Notes: a model not told the origin generated them from the sequence alone. DNA of 64,000 bases from Tubiluchus corallicola (GCA_030141605.1 JAQGDQ010000265.1:250941-314940); one strand, 5' to 3'. Positions 17,583 to 27,035 are shown, numbered from the stretch's first letter. Numbers and translations: made by a program.

Positions 17583-19679
17583 ATGTATAATATAATGAAA
17601 TGTTTTAGAGCCAGTTTGTTTATGCCGTTTTTTGTACTGGCAACGGTTACTTCATGTAGGCAGGCTGCTCCTCCTAACCCGTTTGGTCCCATTCCGTCAG
17701 AGAGGCAACTTGCGTGGCACGAGATGGAGTTTTACGCTTTTGTTCATTTTAATATGAACACTTTTACCAATATGGAGTGGGGTTATGGTGATGAGTCGCC
17801 TGAGATCTTTAATCCGTCTGATTTGGATTGTCGCCAATGGTGTCGCATATTTAAGGAGGCTGGCATGACAGGAGTTATATTGACTGCCAAGCATCATGAT
17901 GGTTTCTGTCTGTGGCCTACTAAAACAACTGAGCATTCTGTTAAGAATTCCCCCTATCGCAACGGAGAGGGTGATATAGTAGAAGAGTTGGCGGAGGCAT
18001 GCAAAGAGTATGGGTTAAAGCTGGGGGTCTATCTCTCTCCCTGGGATCGTAATAGTCAGTATTATGGTAGGCCTGAGTATATAGAAATAATGCGTGAACA
18101 GTTGCGTGAATTGCTATCCAACTATGGAGAGATTTTTGAGGTGTGGTTTGACGGGGCAAATGGGGGGGTAGGTTATTATGGAGGGGCAAGAGAGAGAAGA
18201 GAAATAGATAGAAAGAGTTATTATGATTGGCCAAATACTTACAAGATAGTGCGAAACTTGCAGCCTAGTGCAGTTCTTTTTAGTGATGCGGGGCCTGATG
18301 TTCGTTGGATTGGCAATGAGGAGGGGTGGTCACCAGAAACAAACTGGTCACTGTTACGCAGGGATGAGGTCTGGCCGGGTTATCCACATTATAAAGAGCT
18401 ACGTGAAGGGCATGATGATGGGACGCACTGGGTTCCGGCAGAGGCAGATGTATCAATAAGGCCGGGCTGGTATTATCATGAGTCGGAAGATCATAAAGTA
18501 AAAGATATTCCCTGGCTACTTAATATTTATTACAATTCGATAGGTAGAAATGCATCGCTACTACTAAATTTCCCAGTTGATAGAAGGGGGCTTGTTCATG
18601 AGAATGATTCAGCAGCTCTTATGGGATTGGCAAAGACAATAAAAGCGGATTTTGCTCATAATATTGCAAAGGGAAAAAGGGTAACTGCTACATCGGATAG
18701 AGGACGTGGGTATAGTGCAAAGAATGTAGTTGATGGGAATAAAAAAACATACTGGGCAACGGATGATAATATTACCGAAGCGTCGCTGATTATAGATTTA
18801 AAGAGAGCGACAACAGTAAATCGTTTTCTGGTACAGGAGTATATTGCTTTGGGACAGAGAGTACAAGAGTTCACACTTGAAGCGATGGCCAATGGAGAGT
18901 GGGTAGAGCTGGCATCTGAAACAACTATTGGTTATAAGCGCATTTTACGGTTTGACCCGATAACGGCTACGAAGGTGCGGTTTAGCATAAAGAGGTCTAA
19001 AGCCTGCCCTACTATATCAAATATTGAGATATATAATGCCCCCAAAGTATTGCTAGCTCCTGATATTAGCAGGGATAAGGTCGGACGTGTGAGCATGACT
19101 ACTTTTGAGCGCACCAGCGAAATAAGATATACGACAGATGGTTCAGAGCCAAATGCCGGTTCTTCTCTCTATAAAGAGCCGTTTATGCAAAAAAGGAAAG
19201 GGGTGGTCAAAGCAGTTTCTTTCGATCCAGAAACCGAAGAATCAGGCCCTGTGACAACTACTCTGTTTGATGTCTGCAAGGCCAAGTGGAAACTTCATGA
19301 CACTCAAAGTAAGCATGCGAATAAGGCAATTGATGATGATCCTTCTTCAACTTATTTTACTAATGCAGAGGATTTTCCTGTTGATATTATTGTTGATTTA
19401 GGCGAAGAGTTGGATATTGAGGGTTTTACCTATCTGCCTGATCAGAGTAGAGGTGAGAAGGGCCTTATTTTTAATTATAACTTTTATGTAAGCATGGATG
19501 GGAAAAGGTGGGGAACCCCGGTGTCTAAGGGAGAATTTTCAAATATAAAGAGTAATCCGATATGGCAAAAGAGGCTGTTTAAGGCCGAGAGAGGGCGATT
19601 TGTCAAGCTTCGTGCTTTATCGGTAGTAGATGAAAATGGTGTAGTAGGGATAGCGGAGTTAGGGGTAGTTACTAAATAA
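17583..19679 (+). CDS. Multidomain alpha-L-fucosidase (GH29 with discoidin-type modules), lipoprotein
   Basis: This is the largest of the three GH29 enzymes. A lipoprotein signal ends in VTSC. The open frame begins at 17556, but the Met codons at 17583 or 17595 give a sensible signal. The barrel shows FYAFVHFNMNTF, LTAKHHDGFCLWPTK and FEVWFDGANGG with the nucleophile Asp. It is followed by an F5/8 type C (discoidin-like) carbohydrate-binding domain at about residues 365-490, a chitobiase-type C-terminal domain (about 500-575; IRYTTDGSEP) and a second discoidin-like domain to the end. The accessory modules suggest binding to polymeric or cell-surface glycans. The 3' flank holds an IS1634-family insertion 150 bp downstream. 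Confidence 0.9.
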   Translation: MYNIMKCFRASLFMPFFVLATVTSCRQAAPPNPFGPIPSERQLAWHEMEFYAFVHFNMNTFTNMEWGYGDESPEIFNPSDLDCRQWCRIFKEAGMTGVILTAKHHDGFCLWPTKTTEHSVKNSPYRNGEGDIVEELAEACKEYGLKLGVYLSPWDRNSQYYGRPEYIEIMREQLRELLSNYGEIFEVWFDGANGGVGYYGGARERREIDRKSYYDWPNTYKIVRNLQPSAVLFSDAGPDVRWIGNEEGWSPETNWSLLRRDEVWPGYPHYKELREGHDDGTHWVPAEADVSIRPGWYYHESEDHKVKDIPWLLNIYYNSIGRNASLLLNFPVDRRGLVHENDSAALMGLAKTIKADFAHNIAKGKRVTATSDRGRGYSAKNVVDGNKKTYWATDDNITEASLIIDLKRATTVNRFLVQEYIALGQRVQEFTLEAMANGEWVELASETTIGYKRILRFDPITATKVRFSIKRSKACPTISNIEIYNAPKVLLAPDISRDKVGRVSMTTFERTSEIRYTTDGSEPNAGSSLYKEPFMQKRKGVVKAVSFDPETEESGPVTTTLFDVCKAKWKLHDTQSKHANKAIDDDPSSTYFTNAEDFPVDIIVDLGEELDIEGFTYLPDQSRGEKGLIFNYNFYVSMDGKRWGTPVSKGEFSNIKSNPIWQKRLFKAERGRFVKLRALSVVDENGVVGIAELGVVTK

Positions 19680-19716
19680 GGAGTTGCCTCAATATAGCAG
19701 ATATTAAAGCCTTTGC

Positions 19717-19829
19717 GGGGCTTGTCTCTCTATTAATATTTTTGTCAAAACTCTCATTTAACTGACAAGTTAAGGTTTTTTTGACTCCTCAACGTGGAAG
19801 CCAGTAAGTTAAGCTTCTTTACATGTTTT
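19717..19829. repeat. 113-bp direct repeat, left copy (target duplication of IS copy 1)
   Basis: This segment is repeated without a visible mismatch at 21477-21589, immediately on the other side of the IS1634-family element. It contains one member of the interspersed repeat family (TTAATATTTTTGTCAAAACT at 19733-19752). Confidence 0.9.
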
Positions 19830-21476
19830 CCTGTTTTGTGCACCACAACGACGCCCCAAGAATGCACTACTGATTATCAGCAAGATAGGAATTTCAAATT
19901 TGCATTTTGGGTGCTGCATGCTTAATTTTATGCATGTTTGTCCGAAAAAATAAGAATCGGAGTGGTTCTGTGAGTGTACAGATAATCTCAAAAAATCATG
20001 GTAAATATAAGGTTGTAAAAACCGTAGGTTGCGCAAAAACAAAGCGGGAAGAAGAATTGCTTTTATTGCTTGCCAACACAGAGATAGAGCGGCTTAGGGA
20101 CATGCAATCGCTTTTTGTTGAACACGATGATTTGGTGGTTGAAAACTTTGTGGGCAGCATTGCAAACAATCATTTACAAGTTGTAGGAAGTGAATTAATT
20201 TTAGGCAAAATTTATCAAGTCTTTAACTTTCCGGATGATGGGTGCTGCAATTATTTTCGCAACCTGGTATTATGTCGGTTAGTGTACCCGGGAAGCAAAT
20301 TAAAAACCGTTGACTATTTTAGACAGCACCTGAATACAGATGTTAGCGTACACACTATTTATCGTTTCCTTGACGAGCTAAATACAAGTTTAAAGCCACA
20401 AATTGAACAACTTACCTTTAAGCACACCAGGAAGCTACTAAAAGGAAAGATAAGTGTCGCATTTTATGATATGACCACATTGTATTTTGAGGCATCAGAA
20501 GAAGATGACTACCGTATTCCCGGATTCAACAAAGATGGCAAGCATCAACAACCGCAAATAATGATAGGTTTACTGGTGGGTAAATATGGATACCCGATTG
20601 GCTATCAAATATTCGAGGGAAACACCTCTGAAACAAAAACACTAATCCCTGTTCTGGAAGCCTTTCAAAATAAATTTAATATCGAAAGGCCTATTGTAGT
20701 TGCCGATGCAGCTTTACTCTCGCAGAAGAACATAAATGCCTTGATTGAAAACAAATACGAGTACATACTTGGAGGACGGATAAAGAATGAAAGTCAAAAA
20801 ATAAAAGAAAAAATTATAGCTCTTGATATTAAAGAAAACAAGCCAGTTGAGTTGAAAAACAAGAATGGAAGGTTGATTATCAGCTTCTCAGAAAAAAGAG
20901 CCTTCAACGATAAAAAAAACAGAGAGAAGGGCTTAAAAAGACTTGAAAAACGTGTTGCTTCCGGCAAGCTAACAAAGAATCACATAAATAATCGCGGGTA
21001 TAATAAATATCTGAATCTGTCGGGGGAGATTGCCGTTAAAATCGACTACGATAAGTTCCAGTCAGATAGAGTTTGGGATGGGTTGAAGGGTTATGTAACC
21101 AATACCCATTTACCGAGAAAAGATGTTATCGGGAATTATAGTCAGTTGTGGCAAGTGGAAAAAGCTTTTCGTATATCAAAAACTGATTTACGAATACGGC
21201 CAGTTTATCACCGCTTAAAAGAACGCATTGAAGCCCATATCTGTATTTGTTTCACAGCCTATGCCATTTACAAAGAGCTGGAAAGGTTATTGAGGGCAAA
21301 TAATATTGATATCTCTGCTGAAAAAGCCTTGGAACAAATCCGGCAGATCAGGCAGCTGCAATACACTCTGCCCAAATCGAAACAAGTCAGAACAAAAATA
21401 TTACAGCCAACTGAAATGCAAAAAAAGTTGTTAAATATGAAATTATAAACTTGGGTGCTGCAATGCACAAAACAGG
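19830..21476 (+). mobile_element. IS1634-family insertion sequence, copy 1 (intact, 1647 bp)
   Basis: The ends are inverted repeats beginning CCTGTTTTGTGCA at 19830 and its complement ending at 21476, with imperfect pairing for about 20 bp. The single gene inside is a full-length transposase. The element is bounded on both sides by the same 113-bp sequence. Long, variable target duplications are known for the IS1634 family, so the boundaries and the family call support each other. Two more copies lie at 35639-37284 and 62327-63973. Confidence 0.92.
19934..21448 (+). CDS. IS1634-family transposase, copy 1
   Basis: This DDE transposase of the IS4 superfamily is about 504 residues from the MFVRKNKNRSG start; the open frame extends nine codons further upstream to 19907. 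The core shows AFYDMTTLYFE (first Asp), VVADAALLS (second Asp) and QLWQVEKAFRISKTDLR. That last block carries the catalytic Glu in a Y-R-E-K-like context. A basic region (KDKKNREKGLKRLEKR-type) precedes the Glu block. It differs from copy 3 at only a few residues (for example A/T at NTEIE, D/G at RLRxMQ, R/K near LLxANN). It appears functional. Confidence 0.92.
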   Translation: MFVRKNKNRSGSVSVQIISKNHGKYKVVKTVGCAKTKREEELLLLLANTEIERLRDMQSLFVEHDDLVVENFVGSIANNHLQVVGSELILGKIYQVFNFPDDGCCNYFRNLVLCRLVYPGSKLKTVDYFRQHLNTDVSVHTIYRFLDELNTSLKPQIEQLTFKHTRKLLKGKISVAFYDMTTLYFEASEEDDYRIPGFNKDGKHQQPQIMIGLLVGKYGYPIGYQIFEGNTSETKTLIPVLEAFQNKFNIERPIVVADAALLSQKNINALIENKYEYILGGRIKNESQKIKEKIIALDIKENKPVELKNKNGRLIISFSEKRAFNDKKNREKGLKRLEKRVASGKLTKNHINNRGYNKYLNLSGEIAVKIDYDKFQSDRVWDGLKGYVTNTHLPRKDVIGNYSQLWQVEKAFRISKTDLRIRPVYHRLKERIEAHICICFTAYAIYKELERLLRANNIDISAEKALEQIRQIRQLQYTLPKSKQVRTKILQPTEMQKKLLNMKL

Positions 21477-21589
21477 GGGGCTTGTCTCTCTATTAATATT
21501 TTTGTCAAAACTCTCATTTAACTGACAAGTTAAGGTTTTTTTGACTCCTCAACGTGGAAGCCAGTAAGTTAAGCTTCTTTACATGTTTT
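21477..21589. repeat. 113-bp direct repeat, right copy
   Basis: This is the partner of 19717-19829 with no visible difference. It ends about 50 bp before the cobalamin riboswitch, so the IS now separates the riboswitch from its former upstream sequence except for this duplicated stretch. Confidence 0.9.
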
Positions 21590-21639
21590 TATGCTGAAGT
21601 TTACCTTCTTTAAAAATTAAAGATGTAAATTCGCACTGT

Positions 21640-21840
21640 ATGGTGGAATTTTCCTTTTCAGGGAAATCCGTAATATGGGAATCCGGTGGCTTGTTATTTT
21701 AACAGGGAGTCCGGAGCTGTACCCGCAGCTGTAAGTCCGCCCTTTTTTGGGAAGCGGTTTTTCTATACCCTGCCACTGTCTGTAAGTTATGTAGATGGGA
21801 AGGCGCTGAAAACCGGGACGAGCCAGAAGACCTGCCATAT
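21640..21840 (+). ncRNA. Cobalamin riboswitch
   Basis: The leader carries the hallmark elements in order: GGGAATCCGGTG, GGGAGTCCGGAGCTGTACCC, GCAGCTGTAA, GCCACTG, GGGAAGGCG, and the B12 box AGCCAGAAGACCTGCC at 21821-21836. It precedes a corrinoid uptake operon by about 95 bp. An adenosylcobalamin-type switch is expected to lower expression of the four downstream genes when the vitamin is plentiful. The region after the B12 box (21841-21932) contains a small C/G-rich stem that could act as expression platform. Confidence 0.95.
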
Positions 21841-21932
21841 TTGCTTTAAAAAATCGAGCTTCGGGAGGTTAAGATTCGTGATAGGCTGTTAAATACATGT
21901 AGTGTTTCCGAAGGTTAAAATTAATGTAGTGT

Positions 21933-22781
21933 ATGAAAAAGAGCAGCTATTATAACATTGCTATATTCACACTTTTCGTTGTGTCATTTTTTGTTACGAG
22001 GGCTAAGGGCCAAGTTAACTGCATTGTTTCTTTGTCTCCATCATTAACAAAAAGTATATGCGTGTTGGGGTCTGAGGATAAACTTTTCGGATATACAAAG
22101 TACTGTGGGATTGTGCACCCAGACAAGGGAAGGATAGTTGCTTCAGGGATGAATGTGAGTGTAGAGAGAGTAATATCTATGAGGCCGGATGTGGTTGTTG
22201 CTTCATTGTTAACAAAACCTGAAGTTATTGCAGTACTTAAAAGTTCCGGAGTAAGGGTTGAGGTATATCCTTTGCCGAAGTCGTACAAGGAAATATGTAG
22301 TCAGTTTATTGATATAGGAAAGCTTGTTGGTGAGGAACAGCTGGCCAAAGCTATTGTTGAGAGAGAGAATATCAGGTTGAAAGAGATAAGGAGTGCCATC
22401 CCTTCGGAAGATTCTCTCAGGATATTTTTTGAGATAGGAGCGAGGCCATTGTTTACAGCTATTCCAAACAGTTTCTCGGACGATTATATACGCTACGCTA
22501 ATGGTGTAAATATAGCATCGGACTTGACAATGGGAGCTATTACACGGGAGTGGGTTTTAGTAAAAGATCCTGATGTTATTATTATCGCAGTTATGGGTGC
22601 TGCCGGGGAAGATGAGAAGTTGGAGTGGGAGAGGTATCCAAACTTGTCGGCAGTAAGAGAGAATAGGGTATTTACTATAGATACTGATGATGCTTGCAGT
22701 CCAACACCCGGGCTATTTGTGAACATGGTAGAGCAAATGGTCAATTTTATTTACCGAAAGTCAGGTGCGGCTCTTAAATAA
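21933..22781 (+). CDS. btuF: Cobalamin ABC transporter substrate-binding protein
   Basis: This 282-residue periplasmic binding protein belongs to the BtuF/FepB class. It has a signal peptide (to about residue 26, ending AKG) followed by two lobes joined by a helix. The motifs IVSLSPSLTKSICVLG and MRPDVVVAS are typical of corrinoid/iron-chelate binders. It is the first gene after the cobalamin riboswitch, and its 3' end abuts the permease gene, which fixes the substrate as a corrinoid. It would hand cobalamin from the outer-membrane receptor to the BtuCD pump. Confidence 0.88.
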   Translation: MKKSSYYNIAIFTLFVVSFFVTRAKGQVNCIVSLSPSLTKSICVLGSEDKLFGYTKYCGIVHPDKGRIVASGMNVSVERVISMRPDVVVASLLTKPEVIAVLKSSGVRVEVYPLPKSYKEICSQFIDIGKLVGEEQLAKAIVERENIRLKEIRSAIPSEDSLRIFFEIGARPLFTAIPNSFSDDYIRYANGVNIASDLTMGAITREWVLVKDPDVIIIAVMGAAGEDEKLEWERYPNLSAVRENRVFTIDTDDACSPTPGLFVNMVEQMVNFIYRKSGAALK

Positions 22782-22794
22782 TAAACATATTTCA

Positions 22795-23829
22795 ATGAAA
22801 AAACGTATGGGGAGAAAACGGCTTATTGTTTGGGGTGGGTGGCTTATTGCATTTTGTATTGTGTCATTTGTTGTGTTTGTACATTCGGCATCAACGGGAG
22901 AGTTAAATATTCCATTTTTCAGTATTCCGAAAATACTTATACATGGGGAGGGAAGTATGGAGTACACTATTTTAACAAAGCTTAGGCTTCCACGCATCTG
23001 TTTGGGGATGGCAGTTGGTGGAGGGTTGAGCATTGCGGGAGTAATTTTGCAGGGAGTGTACCGAAATCCATTGGTGGAGCCATATACACTTGGTATTTCA
23101 GGAGGTGCCGGCCTGGGTGTTACATTAATCATTGTTTTAGGGTTACATCACATAATAAGTGTTTATATGTTGCCGGCAGCAGGCTTTGCCGGCTCTGTAT
23201 TAGCTATTTTTTTAGTGTACGTTCTAAGCACTAAAAAGGGTGGGATAAATGCCCACAATATGCTGCTGATTGGTGTGATGATAAGTTTTATGTCTTCTGC
23301 TATGATGATGCTTTTAATGTCCATTACCACATCTGAAAGCCTTTACAGTATAATTTTTTGGATAATGGGGTCATTGGATGAGCCCAATCCGCTACTTGTA
23401 AATAGTGTGGTTGTTATATCACTGTTGGGGCTGGCCTTTTCATATATGTTTGTGAAACCATTAAATGCATTGAGGCTTAGTGAGAATGAAGCCCGGCATC
23501 TGGGTATAGATACAGAGAGATCGATACGTGTTCTCTTTATAGTTGCATCATTGCTTACAGGGGTGTGTGTTTCGGTAACAGGTGTTATAGGCTTTGTAGG
23601 GTTGGTTATTCCTCACCTGGTAAGGCAGCTTGTTGGTAACGACCACCGAATATTGCTGCCGGGGTCGTTTATTATTGGGGGAAGTTTTCTTGTATTATGC
23701 AATACAGTAGCTCATACTATTGTGGCACCCAATGTTTTACCTGTAGGTGTGATAACAGGTATAGTAGGGGGTGTAGCTTTTATTGTAATGATATGCAGAC
23801 ACAAAATGAGTATTAACAGAAGGAGATGA
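22795..23829 (+). CDS. btuC: Cobalamin ABC transporter permease
   Basis: This is an inner-membrane permease of the FecCD/BtuC family with about ten hydrophobic segments. The frame is open from 22765, overlapping btuF, but the ATG at 22795 (MKKRMGRKR) starts just before the first membrane segment and gives 344 residues, the family norm. Conserved blocks include RLPRICLGMAVGGGLSIAGV, QGVYRNPLVEPYTLGISGGAGLG, and GVIGFVGLVIPHLVRQLVGNDHR, which is the ATPase-contacting loop. It overlaps btuD by four bases (ATGA-type coupling). Confidence 0.92.
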   Translation: MKKRMGRKRLIVWGGWLIAFCIVSFVVFVHSASTGELNIPFFSIPKILIHGEGSMEYTILTKLRLPRICLGMAVGGGLSIAGVILQGVYRNPLVEPYTLGISGGAGLGVTLIIVLGLHHIISVYMLPAAGFAGSVLAIFLVYVLSTKKGGINAHNMLLIGVMISFMSSAMMMLLMSITTSESLYSIIFWIMGSLDEPNPLLVNSVVVISLLGLAFSYMFVKPLNALRLSENEARHLGIDTERSIRVLFIVASLLTGVCVSVTGVIGFVGLVIPHLVRQLVGNDHRILLPGSFIIGGSFLVLCNTVAHTIVAPNVLPVGVITGIVGGVAFIVMICRHKMSINRRR

Positions 23830-24641
23830 AAGGATTTTTAAATATTGAAAGTTTTACGTGCGGGTATGGGAAAGGGTTTCATATTAGTAACGTCTGTTTG
23901 TCTATTAATAGGGGAAGCTTTACTGGGATCATAGGTCCCAACGGTTCTGGAAAGACAACTCTTTTTAAGGGAGTGACCAATGAGCTAAAGGCTAAATCAG
24001 GCTCGGTAAGTATTGATGGTAAGGATTTGGGGCTTATGTCTTTTAGAGAAAGAGCCAGAAATATAGCTGTCGTTTCTCAGTTTATTGAGCCTGCAGCTAT
24101 TACAGTTACGGACTATGTTTTAATGGGAAGGATATCTTACTCCCGGAGGTTTCAGTTTTTAGAAAGAGACAGTGATTTTGATATTGCTTATAAGTATATG
24201 AAGTTGACAGGTGTTTACCAGTTAAGGGATAAGTATATGTCAGAGTTGAGCGGAGGGGAGCAGCAGTTGGCAGGAATAGCAAAGGCTCTAGCGCAGGAGC
24301 CTAGTCTGCTGCTACTTGATGAGCCAACATCTCATCTTGATATATCGCACCAGACAATGATTCTGGATCTTATTCACAGGCTTAATACAGAATTGGAACT
24401 TACAGTATTGATGATTATACATGATCTGAATATGGCAGGAGAGTACTGTAGTTATCTTGTAATGATGAATGATGGTTGTGTACACTCTCACGGAGCTCCT
24501 GATGAGGTGTTGACCTATAAGAACATTGAGGATGTGTATAAGACAGTTGTTATAACACAGCAAAACCCGTTGTCGGGTAAGCCTGTTGTTTTTCCCATTT
24601 CAGGTAGGGTGTGTAAGCCGACGGATACACTGTCAATATAA
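23826..24641 (+). CDS. btuD: Cobalamin ABC transporter ATP-binding protein
   Basis: The 271-residue ABC ATPase powers corrinoid import. Walker A is GPNGSGKTT (about residues 36-44), the signature is LSGGEQQ, and Walker B is LLLLDEPTSHLD with the His switch in MIIHDLN. The length and the TVTDYVLMGR block fit the FepC/BtuD subfamily. It is translationally coupled to btuC. After its stop a 190-bp gap contains an interspersed repeat before the receptor gene. Confidence 0.93.
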   Translation: MKGFLNIESFTCGYGKGFHISNVCLSINRGSFTGIIGPNGSGKTTLFKGVTNELKAKSGSVSIDGKDLGLMSFRERARNIAVVSQFIEPAAITVTDYVLMGRISYSRRFQFLERDSDFDIAYKYMKLTGVYQLRDKYMSELSGGEQQLAGIAKALAQEPSLLLLDEPTSHLDISHQTMILDLIHRLNTELELTVLMIIHDLNMAGEYCSYLVMMNDGCVHSHGAPDEVLTYKNIEDVYKTVVITQQNPLSGKPVVFPISGRVCKPTDTLSI

Positions 24642-24776
24642 CTATGGTGATGAGATTTATAACTGGCAGTTACTACATAGAGCAGCTTTTTAGGCACCGA
24701 TGATCAGGTTTTGAGATTTTTTGCGGGACAAAATATTTTGGTGCAGGTTAAGGAGATGTTCGATGAGAAGCCATAG

Positions 24777-24842
24777 TTTGCCGGTGTGAATGAGGATTTT
24801 GAAGAAAATATTAATAAAAAGATGAGTTTTGCAAAGGTCTCA
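24777..24842 (-). repeat. Interspersed intergenic repeat, copy c
   Basis: On the minus strand it reads TTTGCAAAACTCATCTTTTT, ATTAATATTTT, then CTTCAAAATCCTCATT and CACCGGCAAAC. These blocks match those at 8824-8895 (minus) and 32653-32735 (plus). It includes the TTG codon at 24829 that could otherwise be taken as the start of the TonB receptor. Confidence 0.6.
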
Positions 24843-24882
24843 TATTTTAACAATTAAAATTAAGAGAAGCATTTTATATAAA

Positions 24883-27021
24883 GTGCATAGGTGTGCTTGG
24901 TTGTTTTTACTATTACATGCTGTTTTTGATGTAGCCGCCACCACAGGAAGCGATACACTTAAAAATTATGATATAGAGGAAGTGGTTGTAGAAGCAACCC
25001 GCATTAATAGTAAGTTGAGAAGTATTCCGCAAAAGGTGGAGGTTATTACTTCTCAGCTTATAGAAAGTATTCCTTCTGAAAACCTCGCTGAGGCGTTAAA
25101 GCGATCTTCAAATCTTGATATTCTTCAGTATCCCGGGTTAATTGCAACTGTTGGTATGAGGGGGTTCTCTCCTGCAGCATTAACCAGAGGATATACTCTT
25201 ATTCTCATCAATGGCAGTCCGGCCGGAACAACCAATATAGCATCTATTAGCATGGATAATGTTGAGCGGGTAGAGGTTGTGAAGGGGGCATATTCTGTTT
25301 TGTACGGTTCCGATGCCATGGGTGGAGTAATAAATATTATTACTCAGCGGGGGAAAAGAGAGCCTCATGGAAGTTTTTCTTTAGAAGGAGGGAGTTTTGG
25401 TAGTTTTGGGATTAAAGCCTCTGCTGGCGGAAGTTTATCAAAGGACCTTATGTTTGCACTGGGTTTTTCACAACAAGAGCAGAGAAAGAACTATCGCATT
25501 GGGAAAAGAAATCTACTAGAAGTGTCTGCGCAGGAGGTGCTTATGCTTGATAAAAATTCGTATGGTGACATAATGCAGAACTCAGCTTTTGAGCTAAAGA
25601 GTGTAAACGGGATGCTTGATTGGCAGGTAAGCAGTTATTGGAGAGTTGGCACAGAGGTTATGTATACCTTTGCGGAAGATGTAGGTGTCCCAGGTAATTA
25701 TTGGGGAGGGTACGAGCAAACAAAGAAGGATATTGACAATCTGAATATTTATGGGCATATTGAGCGGAAGCGTGGTAGTAATCTATTTATGCTCGCACCT
25801 TATTATACAAGGGTAGAAGATCCGAACTATTCAGATAATTCGGATGCTGGGTTTATCAATTTTGAGAGCTGTATAACAAAGTATGGCTTTAGGCTGCAGG
25901 ATAGTTTTGAACTCCCAGACATGAAAGTAGCTGTTGGAGTTGATTATGGTATTGACAGATATAAGTCGGAGAGATTTGGGGCAGATGGCACTCCTGAATC
26001 TCCATATGTGCCCGACAACCAAAATAGTAATGTAGGAGGCTTTATGCAGCTCACCTATTCAAACAACAGTTTTGATATAAATGGAGGGGTGCGCTATGAC
26101 CATTTTTCTTACCATATAGTGCAAAGCGACTTGATGAGTGCACTGGGAGCCAGTGAGAGTTATAATACCTTTAATCCTGGGGTTGGGGTACAGTATAGGC
26201 CTTTGGAAGGGTTCAGGATACACTCTTCATTTGGAACGGCATTTGTTGTTCCTGACGCTTATAAAGTTGCCGGTGAGTATAAGGTTTCAATGCCGGAATG
26301 GGGTTGGGAGCAATTATATGTTGGCAATCCTGCCCTGAGGCCCGAGAGGTCCCGCTCGTACGATATAGGAGCGAAATACACTCTTGCAGGAAAGGGTCTG
26401 AGTGTTGATATAACCTGGTTTCAAACAAAACATTATGATAAAATTGTAGAGAGAGGGCTAAGTACCGGAGAGAAGACATATATTAATGCAGATGAGTCGG
26501 ATATGAGTGGTATTGAAGTGGTTTCGGTTGTAAATTTGGGCTGTTTTTTTGATAATAGATTTATATTGGAGTTATACTCAAACTGGACGTTTATGGTTAA
26601 TGCAAGTGTTGTACAGACGCTGAGATCAAGTACAGAAAGAGATAGTATCGTTGTTCAGTATATGAGACATGTCCAGCAGCTCAGTGGAAATTTTGGGATA
26701 TATTACAAAAACAAAAATGGGTTTTCAACCAGGCTGCATGGTAGGTATATTGGACGCCGCCTGGGAGAGGATGATTTCAGTTATTTTCGTCCGGACATCA
26801 CTCCTGGAGATTATTATACAGGGGGAGGGTATGTTGAGAGTGATATGATTTTGAGATATCCCGTATCTTTAGTTTTTGACTATTCGATAGCATACGCTTT
26901 TAACAGTAACTGGGCATTAAAGTTAGCTATCTCTAATTTACTGGACGAAAACTACGCAGAAAAAGATGGGTATAATATGCCTGGTCGACAAGTAAAAGGT
27001 TGTATAGAGTACAGGCTTTAA
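24883..27021 (+). CDS. btuB: TonB-dependent cobalamin receptor (BtuB-like)
   Basis: This outer-membrane receptor has a plug domain (about residues 30-160 of the mature protein) and a 22-strand barrel. TonB-box-like DIEEVVVEATR is followed by plug motifs RGFSPAALTRGYTLILING and VVKGAYSVLYGSDAMGGVINIIT; the last block is typical (NLLDENYAEKDGYNMPGR, ending in an aromatic-rich terminus). No ATG precedes the signal peptide. A TTG at 24829 lies inside an interspersed repeat, so the GTG at 24883, directly before HRCAWLFLLLHAV, is preferred. It is the last gene of the riboswitch-controlled operon, which fixes its substrate as corrinoid. Confidence 0.88.
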   Translation: MHRCAWLFLLLHAVFDVAATTGSDTLKNYDIEEVVVEATRINSKLRSIPQKVEVITSQLIESIPSENLAEALKRSSNLDILQYPGLIATVGMRGFSPAALTRGYTLILINGSPAGTTNIASISMDNVERVEVVKGAYSVLYGSDAMGGVINIITQRGKREPHGSFSLEGGSFGSFGIKASAGGSLSKDLMFALGFSQQEQRKNYRIGKRNLLEVSAQEVLMLDKNSYGDIMQNSAFELKSVNGMLDWQVSSYWRVGTEVMYTFAEDVGVPGNYWGGYEQTKKDIDNLNIYGHIERKRGSNLFMLAPYYTRVEDPNYSDNSDAGFINFESCITKYGFRLQDSFELPDMKVAVGVDYGIDRYKSERFGADGTPESPYVPDNQNSNVGGFMQLTYSNNSFDINGGVRYDHFSYHIVQSDLMSALGASESYNTFNPGVGVQYRPLEGFRIHSSFGTAFVVPDAYKVAGEYKVSMPEWGWEQLYVGNPALRPERSRSYDIGAKYTLAGKGLSVDITWFQTKHYDKIVERGLSTGEKTYINADESDMSGIEVVSVVNLGCFFDNRFILELYSNWTFMVNASVVQTLRSSTERDSIVVQYMRHVQQLSGNFGIYYKNKNGFSTRLHGRYIGRRLGEDDFSYFRPDITPGDYYTGGGYVESDMILRYPVSLVFDYSIAYAFNSNWALKLAISNLLDENYAEKDGYNMPGRQVKGCIEYRL

Positions 27022-27035
27022 GTTATCGGTTCAAG

